This document shows positions 1-10,924 of a stretch of DNA of 64,000 bases, in pieces (position 1 is the first letter of the stretch; each line of letters begins with the position of its first letter). The notes under the pieces are model-generated. The model did not search any database, was not told the DNA's origin, and saw only the letters and a program-made list of their open reading frames with translations. Location: positions 18,203,254 through 18,267,253 of the forward strand of contig NC_053501.1 in NCBI RefSeq assembly GCF_905171775.1, read 5' to 3'. The position numbers and the translations under genes are program-made. The stretch is from Rana temporaria (taxonomy: Eukaryota; Chordata; Amphibia; Anura; Ranidae).

Positions 1-97
1 ACAGTATTTGAAAGGTAGTTGATTTACCCTGCCCCAGGCACTTTCTAAAGGGAGCACAAAAGTCAATTTGCTTTACCAAACATACTTTGTGGAAGGT

Positions 98-1110
98 TTA
101 ACCACTTGCTTACTGGGCACATAAACCCCCTTCGTTCCCAGGCGAAATTTCAGCTTACGGCACTGCGTCGCTTTAACTGACATTTGCGTGGTCGTGCGAC
201 GTGGCTCCCAAACAAAATTGACGTCCTTTTTTCCCCACAAATAGAGCTTTATTTTGGTGGTATTTGATCACCTCTGCGGTTTTTATTTTTTGCACTATAA
301 ACAAAAAAAGAGTGACAATTTAAAAAAAAAATATATATGTTTTTTACTTGTTGCTATAATAAATATCCCATTTTTTTTTTTTTTAAAAAAACGATTTTTT
401 TTCTCAGTTAAGGCCGATACGTATTTTTCGACGTATTTTTGTAAAAAAAAAAAAAAAATCACAATAAGCGACTGGTTTGCGCAAAAGTTATAGCGCCTAC
501 AAAATAGGGGACAGAATTATGATTTTTTTTTATTATTTTTTTTTTTACTAGTAATGGCGGCGGTCTGCGATTTTTATTGGGACTGCGACGTTATGGCGGA
601 CACATCGGACACTTTTGACACAAATTTGGCGCCATTCACATTTATACAGCGACCAGTGCTATAAAAATTCACTAATTACTGTATAAATGTGACTGGCAGT
701 GAAGGGGTTAACACTAGGGGGTGAGGAAGGGGTTAAATGTGTATCCTAGGTGTGTTCTAACTGTGTGGGGGGAGGGGGGTGACTGGGGGAGGTGACCGAT
801 GCTGTGTCCCTATGTACAGGGACACAGATCGGTCTCCTCTCCTCTGACAGCACGTGGAGCTCTGTGTTTACACACAGAGCTCCACGTCCCTGCTGTCTTA
901 CAGACGATCGCGTGTACCCGGCGGACATCGCGGCCGCCAGGTACACGCATCGGCTTCCCAGCGATGCGCCGGGACAGTGTTTACCCGCTGCGCGCCCCCC
1001 AGAGGCGTGCGCGGGTAATGCTTTTAAATGACATCCAAAGACGTCCAGTTGGCACTTGAGAGTCGCGCTGTTGACGTCTTTTGTCTATAGCGCGGGTCTC
1101 AAGTGGTTAA
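98..1110 (+). mobile_element. piggyBac-type MITE, copy 1 (TTAA-flanked)
   Basis: The element is bounded by TTAA at both ends (98-101 and 1107-1110), followed by short inverted ends CCACTTG and CAAGTGG. TTAA duplication is the mark of piggyBac and of Kolobok/T2 transposons; the CCACTT end is unlike the AAAGG ends of T2, so piggyBac-type is preferred. The interior has a characteristic order: a 'cgctttaactgaca' block, an 'aatagagctt' block, T/A-rich tracts, 'actagtaatggcgg', then a GC-rich palindromic block near 845-905 and 920-1020. It carries no transposase, so it is non-autonomous. At least six related copies lie in this window. Short open frames at 746-1059 are internal to it and not genes. 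Confidence 0.75.
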
Positions 1111-1389
1111 AAGAGAACTCTGCCAAAGCTGGCTATACACTTGTAGAATTTTGTGTAAAATGTTTCATTTTAGGAATGTTTGTTCAATTTTCTAATTACT
1201 AGTGGGGTTACAATGTTTATTGCAAAAAAAAACAAAAAAACACGACCTGCTCCCAGTTTTTTTTACTTTAACGTTAACCTCCAAAGGAGCTGTTGTTTTC
1301 TCAGGTCCCCTGTTCCTAGTGCCCACAACTCAATCAGCGCCACATTTTCAGACAAAACAGGCCTGAAGGGTGGATACTTATTGCAAAAT
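1111..1389. other. unassigned spacer
   Basis: Low-complexity A/T runs and a stretch of unremarkable sequence between two repeat copies. I see no gene or clear repeat border here. Confidence 0.4.
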
Positions 1390-1472
1390 CCCCTGTCGCT
1401 TTAACTGACAATTGCGCAGTCGTGCCGCGCTGTACCCAAAAAAATATACGTCCTCTTTTTCCACAAATAGAG
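1390..1472 (+). mobile_element. fragment of the piggyBac-type MITE
   Basis: The blocks 'cgctttaactgacaattgcgc' (split by substitutions), 'tacgtcctctttttccacaa' and 'atagagctt' match the 5' part of the 98-1110 element in the same orientation. Both ends are missing, so this is a truncated remnant. It joins directly to another repeat at about 1473. Confidence 0.65.
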
Positions 1473-1772
1473 CTTCTCCTGTGCAAAGACCGCATTTGGC
1501 CAGAGGTGCGGGGGCACTGGTGACACTCAGAGCCATTCGAAGTTGCTTGGAAACACCCATCCGAATAGCTCAGAGTGCTCTCCGAGAGTTTCCGAATGTC
1601 TCCAGCGCCTCCCCACCTCTGATTACATGTGGTACTGCATACACTAGCAGTGCCACTGGAACGGATTATCTGAGTTTCCATTATTTTCTATGGGGAAACT
1701 CGCTTTGATATACCAGTGCTTTGGATAACAAGCATTCTTCTGGAACGAATTGTGCTCATAATTCAAGGTACC
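1473..1772 (+). repeat. unclassified interspersed repeat
   Basis: This block ('...tctatggggaaactcg...tttggataacaagca...') looks like a dispersed repeat from its abrupt junctions with the MITE fragment on the left and a microsatellite on the right. I could not assign it to a class. There is no coding potential and no clear RNA polymerase III box. Confidence 0.35.
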
Positions 1773-1774
1773 AC

Positions 1775-1829
<55 letters not shown>
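1773..1829. repeat. compound (TG)n(TA)n(CA)n microsatellite
   Basis: A short TG run, about 20 TA repeats and a CA run form a near-perfect palindromic dinucleotide tract. Translations of this tract (repeating Tyr-Ile or Ile-Tyr) are artefacts. Confidence 0.95.
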
Positions 1830-1834
1830 CTGTA

Positions 1835-2144
1835 TAGTGTATTCAAAGCTCCAGTGTTGGCATATAGAGAGGGAGAGGAAAACACTCTCACAGGGCAGTA
1901 TTTCAATCGTTTATTTAAAAAAAAGGTTGTATGACGTATCTCAAACACCACCCAACGCTGGTGTTCAGGGGTCTCCTGAAGACGTCAGATGTAGGTTGAC
2001 GAAACGGCTCTGTGTGGTGTTTGAGATACGTCATATCCAGTCAGCTGCAACGCAGGTGGAGCGCAATTTGGTAATTCCTATACAATATGGAGAGTGTTTT
2101 CCTCTCCCTCTCTATATGGCAACACTGGCGCTTTAAATACACTA
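1835..2144 (+). mobile_element. 310-bp foldback element with hammerhead-like motif
   Basis: The outer arms, about 55 bp (1835-1892 against 2088-2144), are nearly perfect inverted complements. A second, inner inverted pair lies at 1930-1949 and 2012-2031. The centre holds CTGAAGA (1976-1982), GTCA/TGAC (1984-1987/1997-2000) and GAAAC (2001-2005), the order of a hammerhead core with one extra base before stem II. The right end carries GGCGC just inside the border, as in other elements of this window. I infer a Penelope-like or similar ribozyme-bearing noncoding element arranged as an inverted copy. No coding region is present. Confidence 0.55.
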
Positions 2145-2201
2145 TCTATCTATACATGGGTATATATATGTATAGATAGATAGATAGATAGATAGATATT
2201 T
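2145..2201. repeat. TATC/GATA microsatellite
   Basis: A short TATC run, a TATA-rich spacer and a GATA run abut the right end of the foldback element. Confidence 0.85.
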
Positions 2202-3282
2202 AATGGCTGACAGTTTGGGTTCCTGTGACCTCATGTATGACATCTTGGATTTTCCCATATGCGCAATTTGACTCCCTGCAATAGGAGTCAATTGAGTCTG
2301 GTGAGTGCACAGTGTGTCTGAATGCTGGAAGAGAGGAACTTTTCCTATACTCACTGAGGACGTTATTCACATGTGGGATCTATACACGGACTTCTCGCTT
2401 TATTTATTTATTTTTCGCCATGGTGATATGTAATTTATGATATAAGAGCGCGGTTTCTTTGTTTCTTTTCAGGGAAAAACCTTTGTAACCACTTGCAAAC
2501 CTGGCTACACATTACCATGCGGCATAACGCCCATGCATTAGACTTATTGCAACAAACCAGACTAGTGTGATTAAATGAGGTGTAGCTTGTTACGCTACCT
2601 TCCCACCGCTCCACCTCATCCAATCAGAGAAAGCCTTGTATTCATTGACTATGCCAGTGCAAGAAAAATCATACTGAATCGACAGTTTTAAAAGTTTTGC
2701 GCTGTTCATAGCAATCATTTTTCTTCAGAGTTTTAGAGCAGGTAATATAAAGGAATGCAAAGAAAAGAAGAATCAGATTTAATTGTTTGCATAAGTGAAA
2801 GTACCTGTGTTGCCCCTGGCGACTACTTCTTTTTGCAGATATTTTCTAGCTCATGTTATACCATGAAATGAAGATTGTCATGCTCCGCTAATGGGAAACT
2901 GACTGAGACAGTTTTTCCGTGACTGGGATAATTCTGACAAGGCCCATTAGTTCCTAACAGAATCATTCCTCCTTCAACTCGAAAATGAACTGCAAAAACA
3001 CCAGCAGAAAGTGGAGGAAAGACTATACAGCCGAAAATACAAAGATTTTATAAAAACGCCAGATTTCTAAATTCTTACTTCTAAAAGGAGTTGATGGAAT
3101 AGGATTAGGATAACACCCCACCTTCAACATGACAAAGTCTGGGGTGCTCAGGCACCAAACTCTGCATTGTGCCATAAGGGCTCCTTGAACATCGGTCAAC
3201 TGCTGCTACACCACCCTCTGAAAAGCGATCCAATGCTGTCATTTTTTTTTAGCACTGCGTTTGTTTTAATTGATTTTAAGGG
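2202..3282. other. apparently single-copy noncoding DNA
   Basis: No repeat border or coding signal is recognised. The stretch 2620-3060 has mixed composition without simple repeats. I see no splice-flanked reading frame. Confidence 0.35.
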
Positions 3283-3790
3283 CCAGTTCACATACAATTG
3301 CACAGAAACGTGGTTCACATTTCCAGCGCAATCCCCTGCAGTGTGATTTTCAGCCTGTTTGAACGGGCTGAAATCGCATCGGAACGCATAAAAAGTAGCG
3401 CATACGCGACTTTTGAAAAACACGCCACACCAAATTGCATGGTACTTTTGTGCCATGTAATGTGGTGCACGCAAACTCACGGCATTTGCGATTTGCATGG
3501 CTATTACCAATTTATAGGCAACTGCAGCAGATTGCCATGGCAGTGTGTCTTGAGCTCGGTGTGGGAAACACGCACAGAATGCGTTCTGGTATGAACTGTC
3601 AGCGACGTGGGTAAACACTAGTGCGGTGCGGGAACCCTGCGTATACACTGCGCATCACACTGCACTATGCCAACTGCTGGGATGGTCAATACAAAGTTAG
3701 TGAACCCCCAAATCAGTCCGCATATCGCAGTGTGAACTGTTAGTTGGGACATGAATCGGATCGCACTGTGATTCGGGATTCACTAATGGA
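3283..3790. repeat. decayed 'TTCACA'-type MITE remnant
   Basis: The stretch begins with 'agttcacat' and is full of 'gcgatttgcatgg', 'cgcatcgga' and 'gtgtgaactg' words, the vocabulary of the TTCACAC...GTGTGAA MITEs elsewhere in this window. The ends are too decayed to define. The open frames across it are incidental. Confidence 0.4.
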
Positions 3791-4019
3791 AATGCATGTG
3801 TGTAAAAACAGATACGTTTGAACACAACCTAAAAGGATTCTCCATGAGGAAAGTGACTGGTTTTTAGTGATCACCTGACAGTAATTAGCTGACACCTGAG
3901 CTCCTCTTCTCAGTACAAGCAGATTAGGAATCAGATCCTCTCCATAGCAAGATATCAGACAGGTAAGGAGAGATTTCAGCACATTACACGGCTTATCTCA
4001 GCACTTATTTTTATGGACT
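3791..4019. other. unassigned spacer
   Basis: Unremarkable sequence before the hAT MITE. Nothing further can be supported. Confidence 0.4.
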
Positions 4020-4250
4020 ATTGTGTGTAAGGATGAGCTCTGGCGTGTTCGCATGCTACACGTGCAGAGCCCGCCAGGAAGTGTGCACGGGGCTGCGCTA
4101 ATCACAGCCAGGGAGACATTTCCCGATCTCTGCAGCCGAGCATCGGAACAATGTCTCCCTGGCTGTGATTAGCGCAGCGCCGTGCACACTTCCTGGCGGG
4201 CTCTGCACGTGTAGCATGCGAACACGCCAGAGCTCATCCTTAATTGTGTG
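4020..4250. mobile_element. hAT MITE with perfect 8-bp target duplication
   Basis: The 215-bp element at 4028-4242 consists almost wholly of two ~92-bp inverted arms (4030-4121 and 4151-4242) with a ~30-bp loop. Its ends read TAAGGATGAGC and GCTCATCCTTA. It is flanked by the identical octamer ATTGTGTG at 4020-4027 and 4243-4250. An 8-bp duplication is typical of the hAT superfamily. The preserved duplication and arms suggest a fairly young insertion. No coding sequence. Confidence 0.8.
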
Positions 4251-5010
4251 TAATAGGAATCTAGCAGTCTGGGGTTTACTTTGCTATTGATGGACTTGTA
4301 TTGCAACTGGAGCTTATCAAGCAGAGTTTCTGGCTTTCAGCCCTTGTTTACATTGAAGCGATTTGTCATGCGATTTGACAAGTCTCAAGCCTATTGCCAG
4401 CAATGGCACTGTTTCAAATGGTGCGACGCCAACTTTGCGGCGCACCACACTGATTTGCAAAAGTAGTTCCTGCACTACCTTTTGGCAATTTTCGGGTGCA
4501 ACTTCAATAGATACCTGTGTAATGTGCATGAAGCCGCATTGATGTCTTTCAAGTCGCACCCAAAGTTGTGGCTTTGTGCGATTTCAGATGAAGTTGTGCG
4601 ATTTCAAAGCCTTGTTCAGTGTGAAGGAGGGCTCAATGATCTCAGGATACTGGCGGCTATGGACAAACAGCTGGTTTGTTGTAGTTTTTAATTAATCACA
4701 TGAAGCTGGTGAAAAGGGGTTGGTGTAAAACCAGGTAAGCGCTCGGGAAATGTGGGTTTGAAATCGTGCGAGTTCAGCTAATGATATCAAATCTGCATTG
4801 AAGTGCGAGTTCGAGGGGCTCATTGAAAGACACCTGTGCGGGTTCATACACGGATGTCTGTTGAAGTCGCCCCAGAAGTTGCAAAAAGTAGTGCAGGAAC
4901 TACTTTTGGGAATCGGTACAGTGGCGCACTGATGCGGACGGTGCCATTGCTGGCAATAGGCTGCGTTTTGACATGTCAAATCGCCCCGATGTGAACATTA
5001 AAGTGAGTGT
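4251..5010. repeat. two opposed copies of a 'TTCACA/GATTTGACATGTC' MITE family
   Basis: The block around 4340-4630 and the block around 4740-4995 carry related words ('gcaggaactact', 'ggcaatagg' and 'gacatgtcaaatcg' in the second; their complements in the first), so two related copies lie in opposite orientation. A third copy lies at about 6535-6805. Non-autonomous DNA transposons are likely; target duplications are not readable. Confidence 0.45.
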
Positions 5011-5089
5011 GCTAGCAGGCATCTAGAGAGAACTCTTTGTGTGCTGGAATGACTGACATAAGCTAGCTTATATAATGGGGCACTGAAAA

Positions 5090-5420
5090 GGGCAAAGCTG
5101 ATGATCCCTCAATGCGTGTGTGCAGAAGCGAAAGCATATGTAAGTCGCGGCCGCAACATTATAATTGTTAGAGCAAGAGAAATATTTTCTAGCATAAAAC
5201 GTCCTCTGTAACTCTAAACAGGTAACTGTTAAAAATGTTTTAATCGTCGCCTATGGAGGTCTTTACGTACCGTAGTTTTGACACCACTCCACCAGTGTGC
5301 GCAATTTTAAAGCGTGACATGTTAGATATCTATTTACTTGGCGTAACATCTTTCACGTTCTACAAAACAAAATTGGCTAACTATATTGGTGTGGTGTGTG
5401 TGGCGTGTTTGTTTTTTTCA
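5090..5420 (+). repeat. 5' part of the 'GAGCAAGAG' host repeat, interrupted by a MITE
   Basis: Words such as 'ctctgtaactctaaacaggtaac', 'gcgcaattttaaagcgtgaca' and 'ggcgtaacatctttcac' (in pieces) also occur at 22330-22520 and 61375-61570, defining one dispersed family. This copy is cut at its TTAA by the piggyBac-type MITE at 5421. A piece of its distal part ('ttctagcaaaaaaaa') follows the MITE at 6403-6475. Confidence 0.55.
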
Positions 5421-6402
5421 TTAACCACTTAAGACCTGGACCTTTAGGCAGCTAAAGGACCCGGGCAGTTTTTGCGATTCGGCACTGCGTCGCTTTAACA
5501 GACAATTGCGCGGTTGTGCGACGTGGCTCCCAAACAAAATTGGTGTCCTTTTTTCCCCACAAATAGAGCTTTCTTTTGGTGGTATTTGATCAACTCTGCA
5601 TTTTTAATTTTTTGCGCTATAAACAAAAATAGAGCGACAATTTTGAAAAAAATGCAATATTTTTTACTTTTTGCTATAATAAATATCCCCCAAAAACATA
5701 TAAAAAAAAATGTTTTTTCCTCAGTTTAGCCCGATACGTATTCTTCCACCTATTTTTGGTAAAAAAAATCGCAATAAGCGTTTATCGGTTGGTTTGCGCA
5801 AAATTTATAGCGTTTACAAAATAGGGGATAGTTTTATTGCATTTGTATTAATAATTTTTTTTTTTTTTTACTACTAATGGCGGCGATCAGCGTTTTTTTT
5901 TTTTTTTTGTGACTGCGACATTATGGCGGACACATCGGACGATTTTGACACATTTCACAGCAAAAAATGCTTTTAAAATGCATTGTTTACTGTGAAAATG
6001 ACAATTTCAGTTTGGGAGTTAACCACAAGGGGGCGCTGATGGGGTTATGTATGACCTCATCTGTGTTTCTAACTGTAGGGGGGGTGTGGCTGTAGGTGTG
6101 ACATCATTGATTGTGATTCCCTATATAAGGGAACACACGATCGATGACGCCGCCACAGTGAAGAACGGGGAAGGTGTGTTTACACACAGCTCTCCCCGTT
6201 CTTCAGCTCCGGGGACCGATCGCGGGACTCCAGTGGCGATCGGGTCTGCGAGTCCCGCGGCCACGGAGCTTCGGACTGGGTCGCGTGCATGCGCCCGCGA
6301 CCCCACGGCTGGGCTTGAAGGGCAACGTACAGGTACGTTGATGTGCCCAGCTGTGCCATTCTGCCGACGTATATCGGCGTGAAGGGGTCCTTAAGTGGTT
6401 AA
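5421..6402 (+). mobile_element. piggyBac-type MITE, copy 2
   Basis: TTAA at 5421-5424 and 6399-6402 bounds inverted ends CCACTTAAG and CTTAAGTGG. The interior follows the order of copy 1 (the 'cggcactgcgtcgctttaac' block, 'aatagagctt', A/T tracts, 'ctaatggcggcgatc', GC-rich end) but the GC-rich half belongs to a different subfamily. No transposase. It sits inside the dispersed repeat described at 5090-5420. Confidence 0.75.
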
Positions 6403-6802
6403 ATTCTAGCAAAAAAAAAATAGATTTTTAACTTAAAGACCAGGCCTTGTTCAGCCAATTGTAGCTTAAGTGGTTAAACGCAAAAGCGATTAAAAAAACT
6501 CCTCAGTGTGAAAGCAGCCTTGAGCCCAGATTCACACTGGGCTGCGGGATTGAAGCCGTGTCAGTTCTGCTGAACTTGCACGTTTTCACTCCCGCCTGTC
6601 AGTCCCGATTTCGGCTGCGATTTCAGACACCTGTGCGGGTTTCTGCACAGATGTCAGTGGAAATCGCAAGAAGTAGTACAGAAACTACTTTTTGAAATTG
6701 GTGCAGCGGCGCAAGTGTGTCATCGCACCGATTAGGACGGTGCCATTCTTGGCAGATGCCGCCGATTTGACATGTCAAAATCGCACCAATGTGAACCAGG
6801 GC
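6403..6802. repeat. host-repeat remnant followed by a 'TTCACAC' MITE copy
   Basis: 6403-6475 matches the distal end of the interrupted host repeat and ends with AAGTGGTTAA. From about 6535 ('attcacactgggc') to 6802 ('gtgaaccagggc') lies a copy of the family seen at 4740-4995, in the same orientation as that copy. Confidence 0.45.
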
Positions 6803-7160
6803 TAATGGCCTGTACACACGATCCGAATATCGTATGAAAACTGTTGTCCGTGGAAGAATCGTGCGATAATCGGATCGTTAGTACAGAGCTTTTGAGAGCC
6901 GATCACGACAATTCATCTGATATTATTAGATCAGACGAGCACGAAAATCTTCCTGGTATGATACCAGATCGTACGATTTTCATTCAGTCAGTACAGTTGT
7001 CGTCCGAAAATACAATACAAATGCATTACAACACATGACATCACTTTTTCTGTCGTACGAGAATTTTATAGTAACCTATTCAATTTGTACTTGCGACTAT
7101 TTAGCGGAAAAAGTCGGACGATCTGTTGTCCGATTTTCGGATCGTGTGTCCAGGGCATTA
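6803..7160. mobile_element. MITE with GTACACACGATC inverted ends
   Basis: The left end reads TAATGGCCTGTACACACGAT and the right end is its approximate complement (ATCGTGTGTCCAGGGCATTA). The interior is rich in 'cgatc' and 'tcgtacgat' words. It has no coding capacity. The superfamily is uncertain because the target duplication cannot be separated from the inverted ends. Confidence 0.55.
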
Positions 7161-7411
7161 CAGAGAATTAAGTCAGCAACTACTAATACTGTACCTGCTG
7201 ACTTTTAAAATAAGACACTCGCCTGTCCAAATATCCAGCGCCATCCTCCCTTTTGCTGGGTCTTTGCCAGTTTTCTGTTCCCAGAACCGGAATGTTTATG
7301 AAGGGAAGCCAGCTGTGACTCCTTGTGTGCGCCCCCTCCCAAAAGAAAAATAATTCAAAACGTGGGGAAGGAGGTGATGGAGGAACTTCCCTTTTTAGTT
7401 CCGCTTTAAAG
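7161..7411. other. unassigned, with a short T2-like end
   Basis: Mostly unassigned sequence. 'agttccgctttaaa' near 7397-7410 matches the inverted end of the T2/Kolobok MITEs of this window. Confidence 0.3.
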
Positions 7412-7467
7412 GAAAATTCCACTTATTGCAATAAAATAATAAATGCATCCATACCTCAAAAATGTCC

Positions 7468-7506
7468 TGACGCGTATCGTCAGCGATCACGTGACTTCAT
7501 CAGGGG
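7468..7506 (-). ncRNA. hammerhead-ribozyme-like motif
   Basis: On the minus strand the order is: stem I (CCC), CTGATGA (7497-7503), one extra A, GTCA, an 8-9 nt loop, TGAC, GATA (consensus GAAA), ACGCGTC, then AGGAC. The GTCA/TGAC stem II is perfect and CTGATGA is intact. One core adenosine is replaced (GATA), so cleavage is doubtful. Stem III would be only A-C with G-T closing a 2-nt loop, as in minimalist type I hammerheads reported from Penelope-like elements. Confidence 0.5.
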
Positions 7507-7512
7507 ATGATC

Positions 7513-7550
7513 CCCCTAATACAATCACATGATCACTGACGAAATGCGTC
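7513..7550 (+). ncRNA. degenerate hammerhead-ribozyme-like motif
   Basis: This is the inverted partner of the motif at 7468-7506. The 3' half is well kept (CTGAC-GAAA, then TGCGTC and GGGAC) but the 5' core is mutated (CTAATAC instead of CTGATGA). The two share a C-rich/G-rich stem I vocabulary. Likely inactive. Confidence 0.4.
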
Positions 7551-8445
7551 GGGACTTAGAGGCAACCGGCAGTGACGCAGGCGAGCTCGACGCTCGTGGA
7601 TATACATGTTCTGTTTACATTTTTAATGTGAGTACCTTGTACGATTTTTATGCAATAAACACAATTTTATTCATATATACTACACTATCCTGGGATTCCT
7701 TATACACTATTACATATGTACGGCACCCGGAGACCCCACATACCACGGACGTGATAGCCTCTCCCTATGTCCAGGGACCATACCTACATCCTCTAAGGGA
7801 CCACCTGGGCAAGCTGGACCACGTTTGGTACCCTCAGGCTTTACTTATATGCTGTAACCTCACAGCAGTGCGGTAAGGGGCCATCCATTTACATCAGCAG
7901 AAGGCACTGAAGAGCCATCACCCCATCACTCTGCACACTTCTCTTTAGTAGAAGGCACTGAAGAATCATCACTTTGCACATATCACTTTCCATGTGCGAT
8001 TACACATTTTGGACTTTTTCATTAGTATCACACTTTGTGATTTACCATGTTCACTTATGCACTTTTAATTGTTTAATAGCAGATGTGATTGTTTTATAGC
8101 AGATGTCATTATTTGCACCTGTATCGTTTGAATTTTTCCACTGTGCAATACACCTCTCAAGCACTGGAGGTTTATTCGGATATTTCATTGTTTCTGGCTT
8201 TACTTTGCTTGCCACTTGCACAACATTTTGCACTTATTACCATTGATTTTATGCTTTTGTATTATACTTTTATGTATTGATTTTTATCAAAAGCTCAGCA
8301 CTACTTTCTATACATTTATACACTCAGGTCTTGGTTTCACCTTTCAGTGTTTTTTAGCAGTTGATTCACATTTAGTCCCTTTTCAGCTGTCATTTAGCTG
8401 TTCCATAGTAGCGTGTGAATACTCTTTTTATATTTAATAGAGGCA

Positions 8446-9839
8446 GACTGTCTATTAATGGGACTGTAGGCAGGTGCAGTCTGTTTTCTCCACTGTAGGT
8501 GGACCTTGCTGCAGTGGTATTGCATTTGGAGGGGAAGTCAAGAGAAACATGGTTTCTCTATGGTTTCCTGGGTCCCTGGGGAAGCTGTCTGGATGCTGCC
8601 ACCCCATGTGATTTTGCAAGTCATCTTGGGTCAGGCAGAGTCTATTTAGGGCCCTGGCCCTCAGACTTGGAGTGCATTTTGCATGTGAGTAGTGTAGGGA
8701 CAGGTCACCAGTCTGATAGGGAGAGGTCTTGGATAAGTAGGGAACGGGTAGGGACACTCCATCTGTAACGGAAGCCCGTCACACTCAGCTTGAGTACTTC
8801 TGTCAGCATACAGCCTCCTCCAGTCTGCATATCAGATATTACAGCCCATAAATTATAACTAAATACCAGGCAAGACTAGCTCAGTTACACAGCTTGAACA
8901 TGGAACTATTTATTAGATCAAGAATACAGCTTTGTATATAATTCGGAAGGAGGTTCCCCCTTCCTGATTATATTATTCTAACAATACAACTGTAACCAGA
9001 CACATATATTAACATGAGCTAATTAACTAATCATTTACCCAGCCTAGGTGACTCAGAGGTATGACTTTCCAGGTCAGTCTTGCTGTCTTTTAGCTCAGAA
9101 GACACAACACACATTATCATGGATAAAAACACAGGACACCTTCTCACAATAGCAGAGGGTAGACCATGGCATTCACATCCGAGCTATTTTTTGATTAATC
9201 AGGGATTGCAGACAGCATGGCAACAGTCTACAAAACTCTTACATTAATTCCACTGTATCAGAATGATGGAACATTGTATCATAGATTTCTTGAGGGATAT
9301 TATGGATAAATATTACTGTTCCATTTTAAGTAATCTAAACCACAGTCTCAGTTTCCATTAAATAGCTGTCCATTTACTTAGTCACCCAGTGCCCCTAATA
9401 AACACAGGGTGACTTAGACATAGGAGGTGCATGGGGAGCTGGAACAAGGGTTCCCCAAACTCTCCAAGGGATTCTGGGTTCCACGCCCCCCCCCCTGCCC
9501 AAAGGGACTCCCATCCTTCATGGACACCTCCCTATTTGAACTGGCCAGGCTGCATTCCAAGACAAATGATGTCGGCACACCTGAGACCTGCCCTGCTGCT
9601 TATCGGTGTTGCATTCTGTAAGTGTTTCTGGATGGAAATTTTTATTATGGAAGATGGACATTTTATTCTATTCATGTTACCTCGTGTTTCTATGATGTCT
9701 AGGGGTGATTGGTGAAAGTTGTAGTAACGGAATGTCCCCGACAGGTATCTTTTGCTGTGCTCTTTATTACCCAGCCGGGTAAAAACGATAAAACTTGGTG
9801 AAAAGTAGAGATAGGAGAAGTAATGAAGATAGCAGATCC
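8446..9839. other. unassigned; possible LTR-retroelement pieces
   Basis: No coding sequence is recognised. 'TGTAACGGAAGCCCGTCACA' at about 8763 and 'GTAGTAACGGAATGTCC' at about 9721 resemble the start of LTRs whose ends read ...TCCGTTACA (as at 42698-42706). I could not find matching LTR pairs or a primer-binding site, so this is only suggestive. A C-rich tract sits at 9487-9498. Confidence 0.25.
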
Positions 9840-9870
9840 AGATGTCGGCAATAGGGACAAACGCTTTTTC

Positions 9871-9910
9871 AAAGCGTTAAAAAAGCGTTTGAACGCGAAA
9901 CATGTCAGTC
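9871..9910 (+). other. decayed hammerhead-like 3' half
   Basis: GCGTT-TG-AACGC (stem II), GAAA, CATGTC and AGTC follow the hammerhead order, but the CTGANGA strand is replaced by an A-rich run. It is probably an inactive relic of the same class as 7468-7550. Confidence 0.3.
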
Positions 9911-10924
9911 AAGGCTATTATCCATCTCTATTGATTGCCACTGTAGTTTGAGCCTCGTCCGTGCCCCGCACCAGTCTCATCTTCGCCTCATCTCCGGGGT
10001 CACATTAGCGTTGCTACCAACGCCACGTCTGTGCCTTCCATTGATCCAATCGTAGCTTATTGCGGATGGCTGTAACCGGGGAACAGCCTCTGCAAAACTT
10101 GGACTATCTGGGCCTAGTAGTCCACCAGTTGCTATATGCTGTTGAGGTACTGGGTCGTCGGGGGGAGGTGTATAGCAACACATCTGACGCAGTACCAGCA
10201 TTTTAGTAACTTTCCATGTGCTGAAGAGTTATTCAGAGTGGCTCTTCACAGAGATGCATGAAATTCAGTAACAATTTATAGCCAAGGCTTTACTCAGGAA
10301 TACTAAAGAAATATTCTGCAGGGGACATCGCAGCAGTCAAAGAGCAATAGTCTGAAGTTACGCAGCACCATTGACTGTTGATCTTTATGTGCCCTATCTT
10401 CAGAACTTAAACTACTAAATGTGCTAAGTTGTATGGGCATCCCATGTCATAATATCCTTTCCAACTCTACCCAAGTTAACCCTTCAATAAAAATACCGCA
10501 AGGTAAAGCAAGTGACTTTCATTGTGTTTTCAAGAAATGGATGAATGGATGGTCAGACAGTGGGGTGATTTGTGGATCTTCTGAACTCGTGCAAGTGCAC
10601 CGCTACATTTATTTTTCCAGATTTGAATCTCTTATACACTTCAGTTTGCAGTGGTGTGCCACAACCATTGGCACTATTTTAACTCATGACCCAACCATTA
10701 CATGTGCTTCGGCTCAGTACTTGGCATACCGCTATTGGCCGGGTCTCCTACTCCACCCAGGGGAAGGTACCAGGGCCCAAGTCCTGCGGTAACGTGTGGA
10801 AACGGAGTTCCTGCACTTTTTTCACAGCAGGAACTCAGTTCCCTTTGCAGGACTAGAGCAGCCGAGCCGCCCAAGCCAATCCTTCACTAAGCGGCGATGC
10901 CCAGCTTGAGCCACTGTCAGGCGA
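9911..10924. other. unassigned, repeat-like
   Basis: No gene is recognised. 10740-10860 ('agttcctgcacttttttcacagcagg' in pieces) shares words with 11660-11720, suggesting a dispersed repeat present twice around the foldback element. Confidence 0.25.

Larger units (their letters stand above)
7412..8445 (+). mobile_element. Penelope-like noncoding element with an inverted hammerhead pair
   Basis: The stretch contains two hammerhead-like motifs head to head (minus 7468-7506, plus 7513-7550), then an AT-rich noncoding tail with AATAAA and many 'gcactt' words. Imperfect complementarity continues outward (for example 'ttgcaataaaataataaatgc' on the left against 'tttatgcaataaacac' on the right). This suggests an inverted partial copy 5' of a forward copy, an arrangement known for Penelope-like elements. 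Right border and target duplication are not clear. No reverse transcriptase is present. Confidence 0.4.

Noticed and set aside
746..1059. Overlapping open frames on both strands, repeated almost unchanged at 33553-33807
   Set aside because: Both lie in the GC-rich palindromic half of piggyBac-type MITE copies; the similarity is at DNA level and not in one consistent frame.
8763..9735. Complete LTR retrotransposon
   Set aside because: Two TGTAACGGA-like starts are present, but no matching direct repeats, primer-binding site, polypurine tract or coding domains could be supported.
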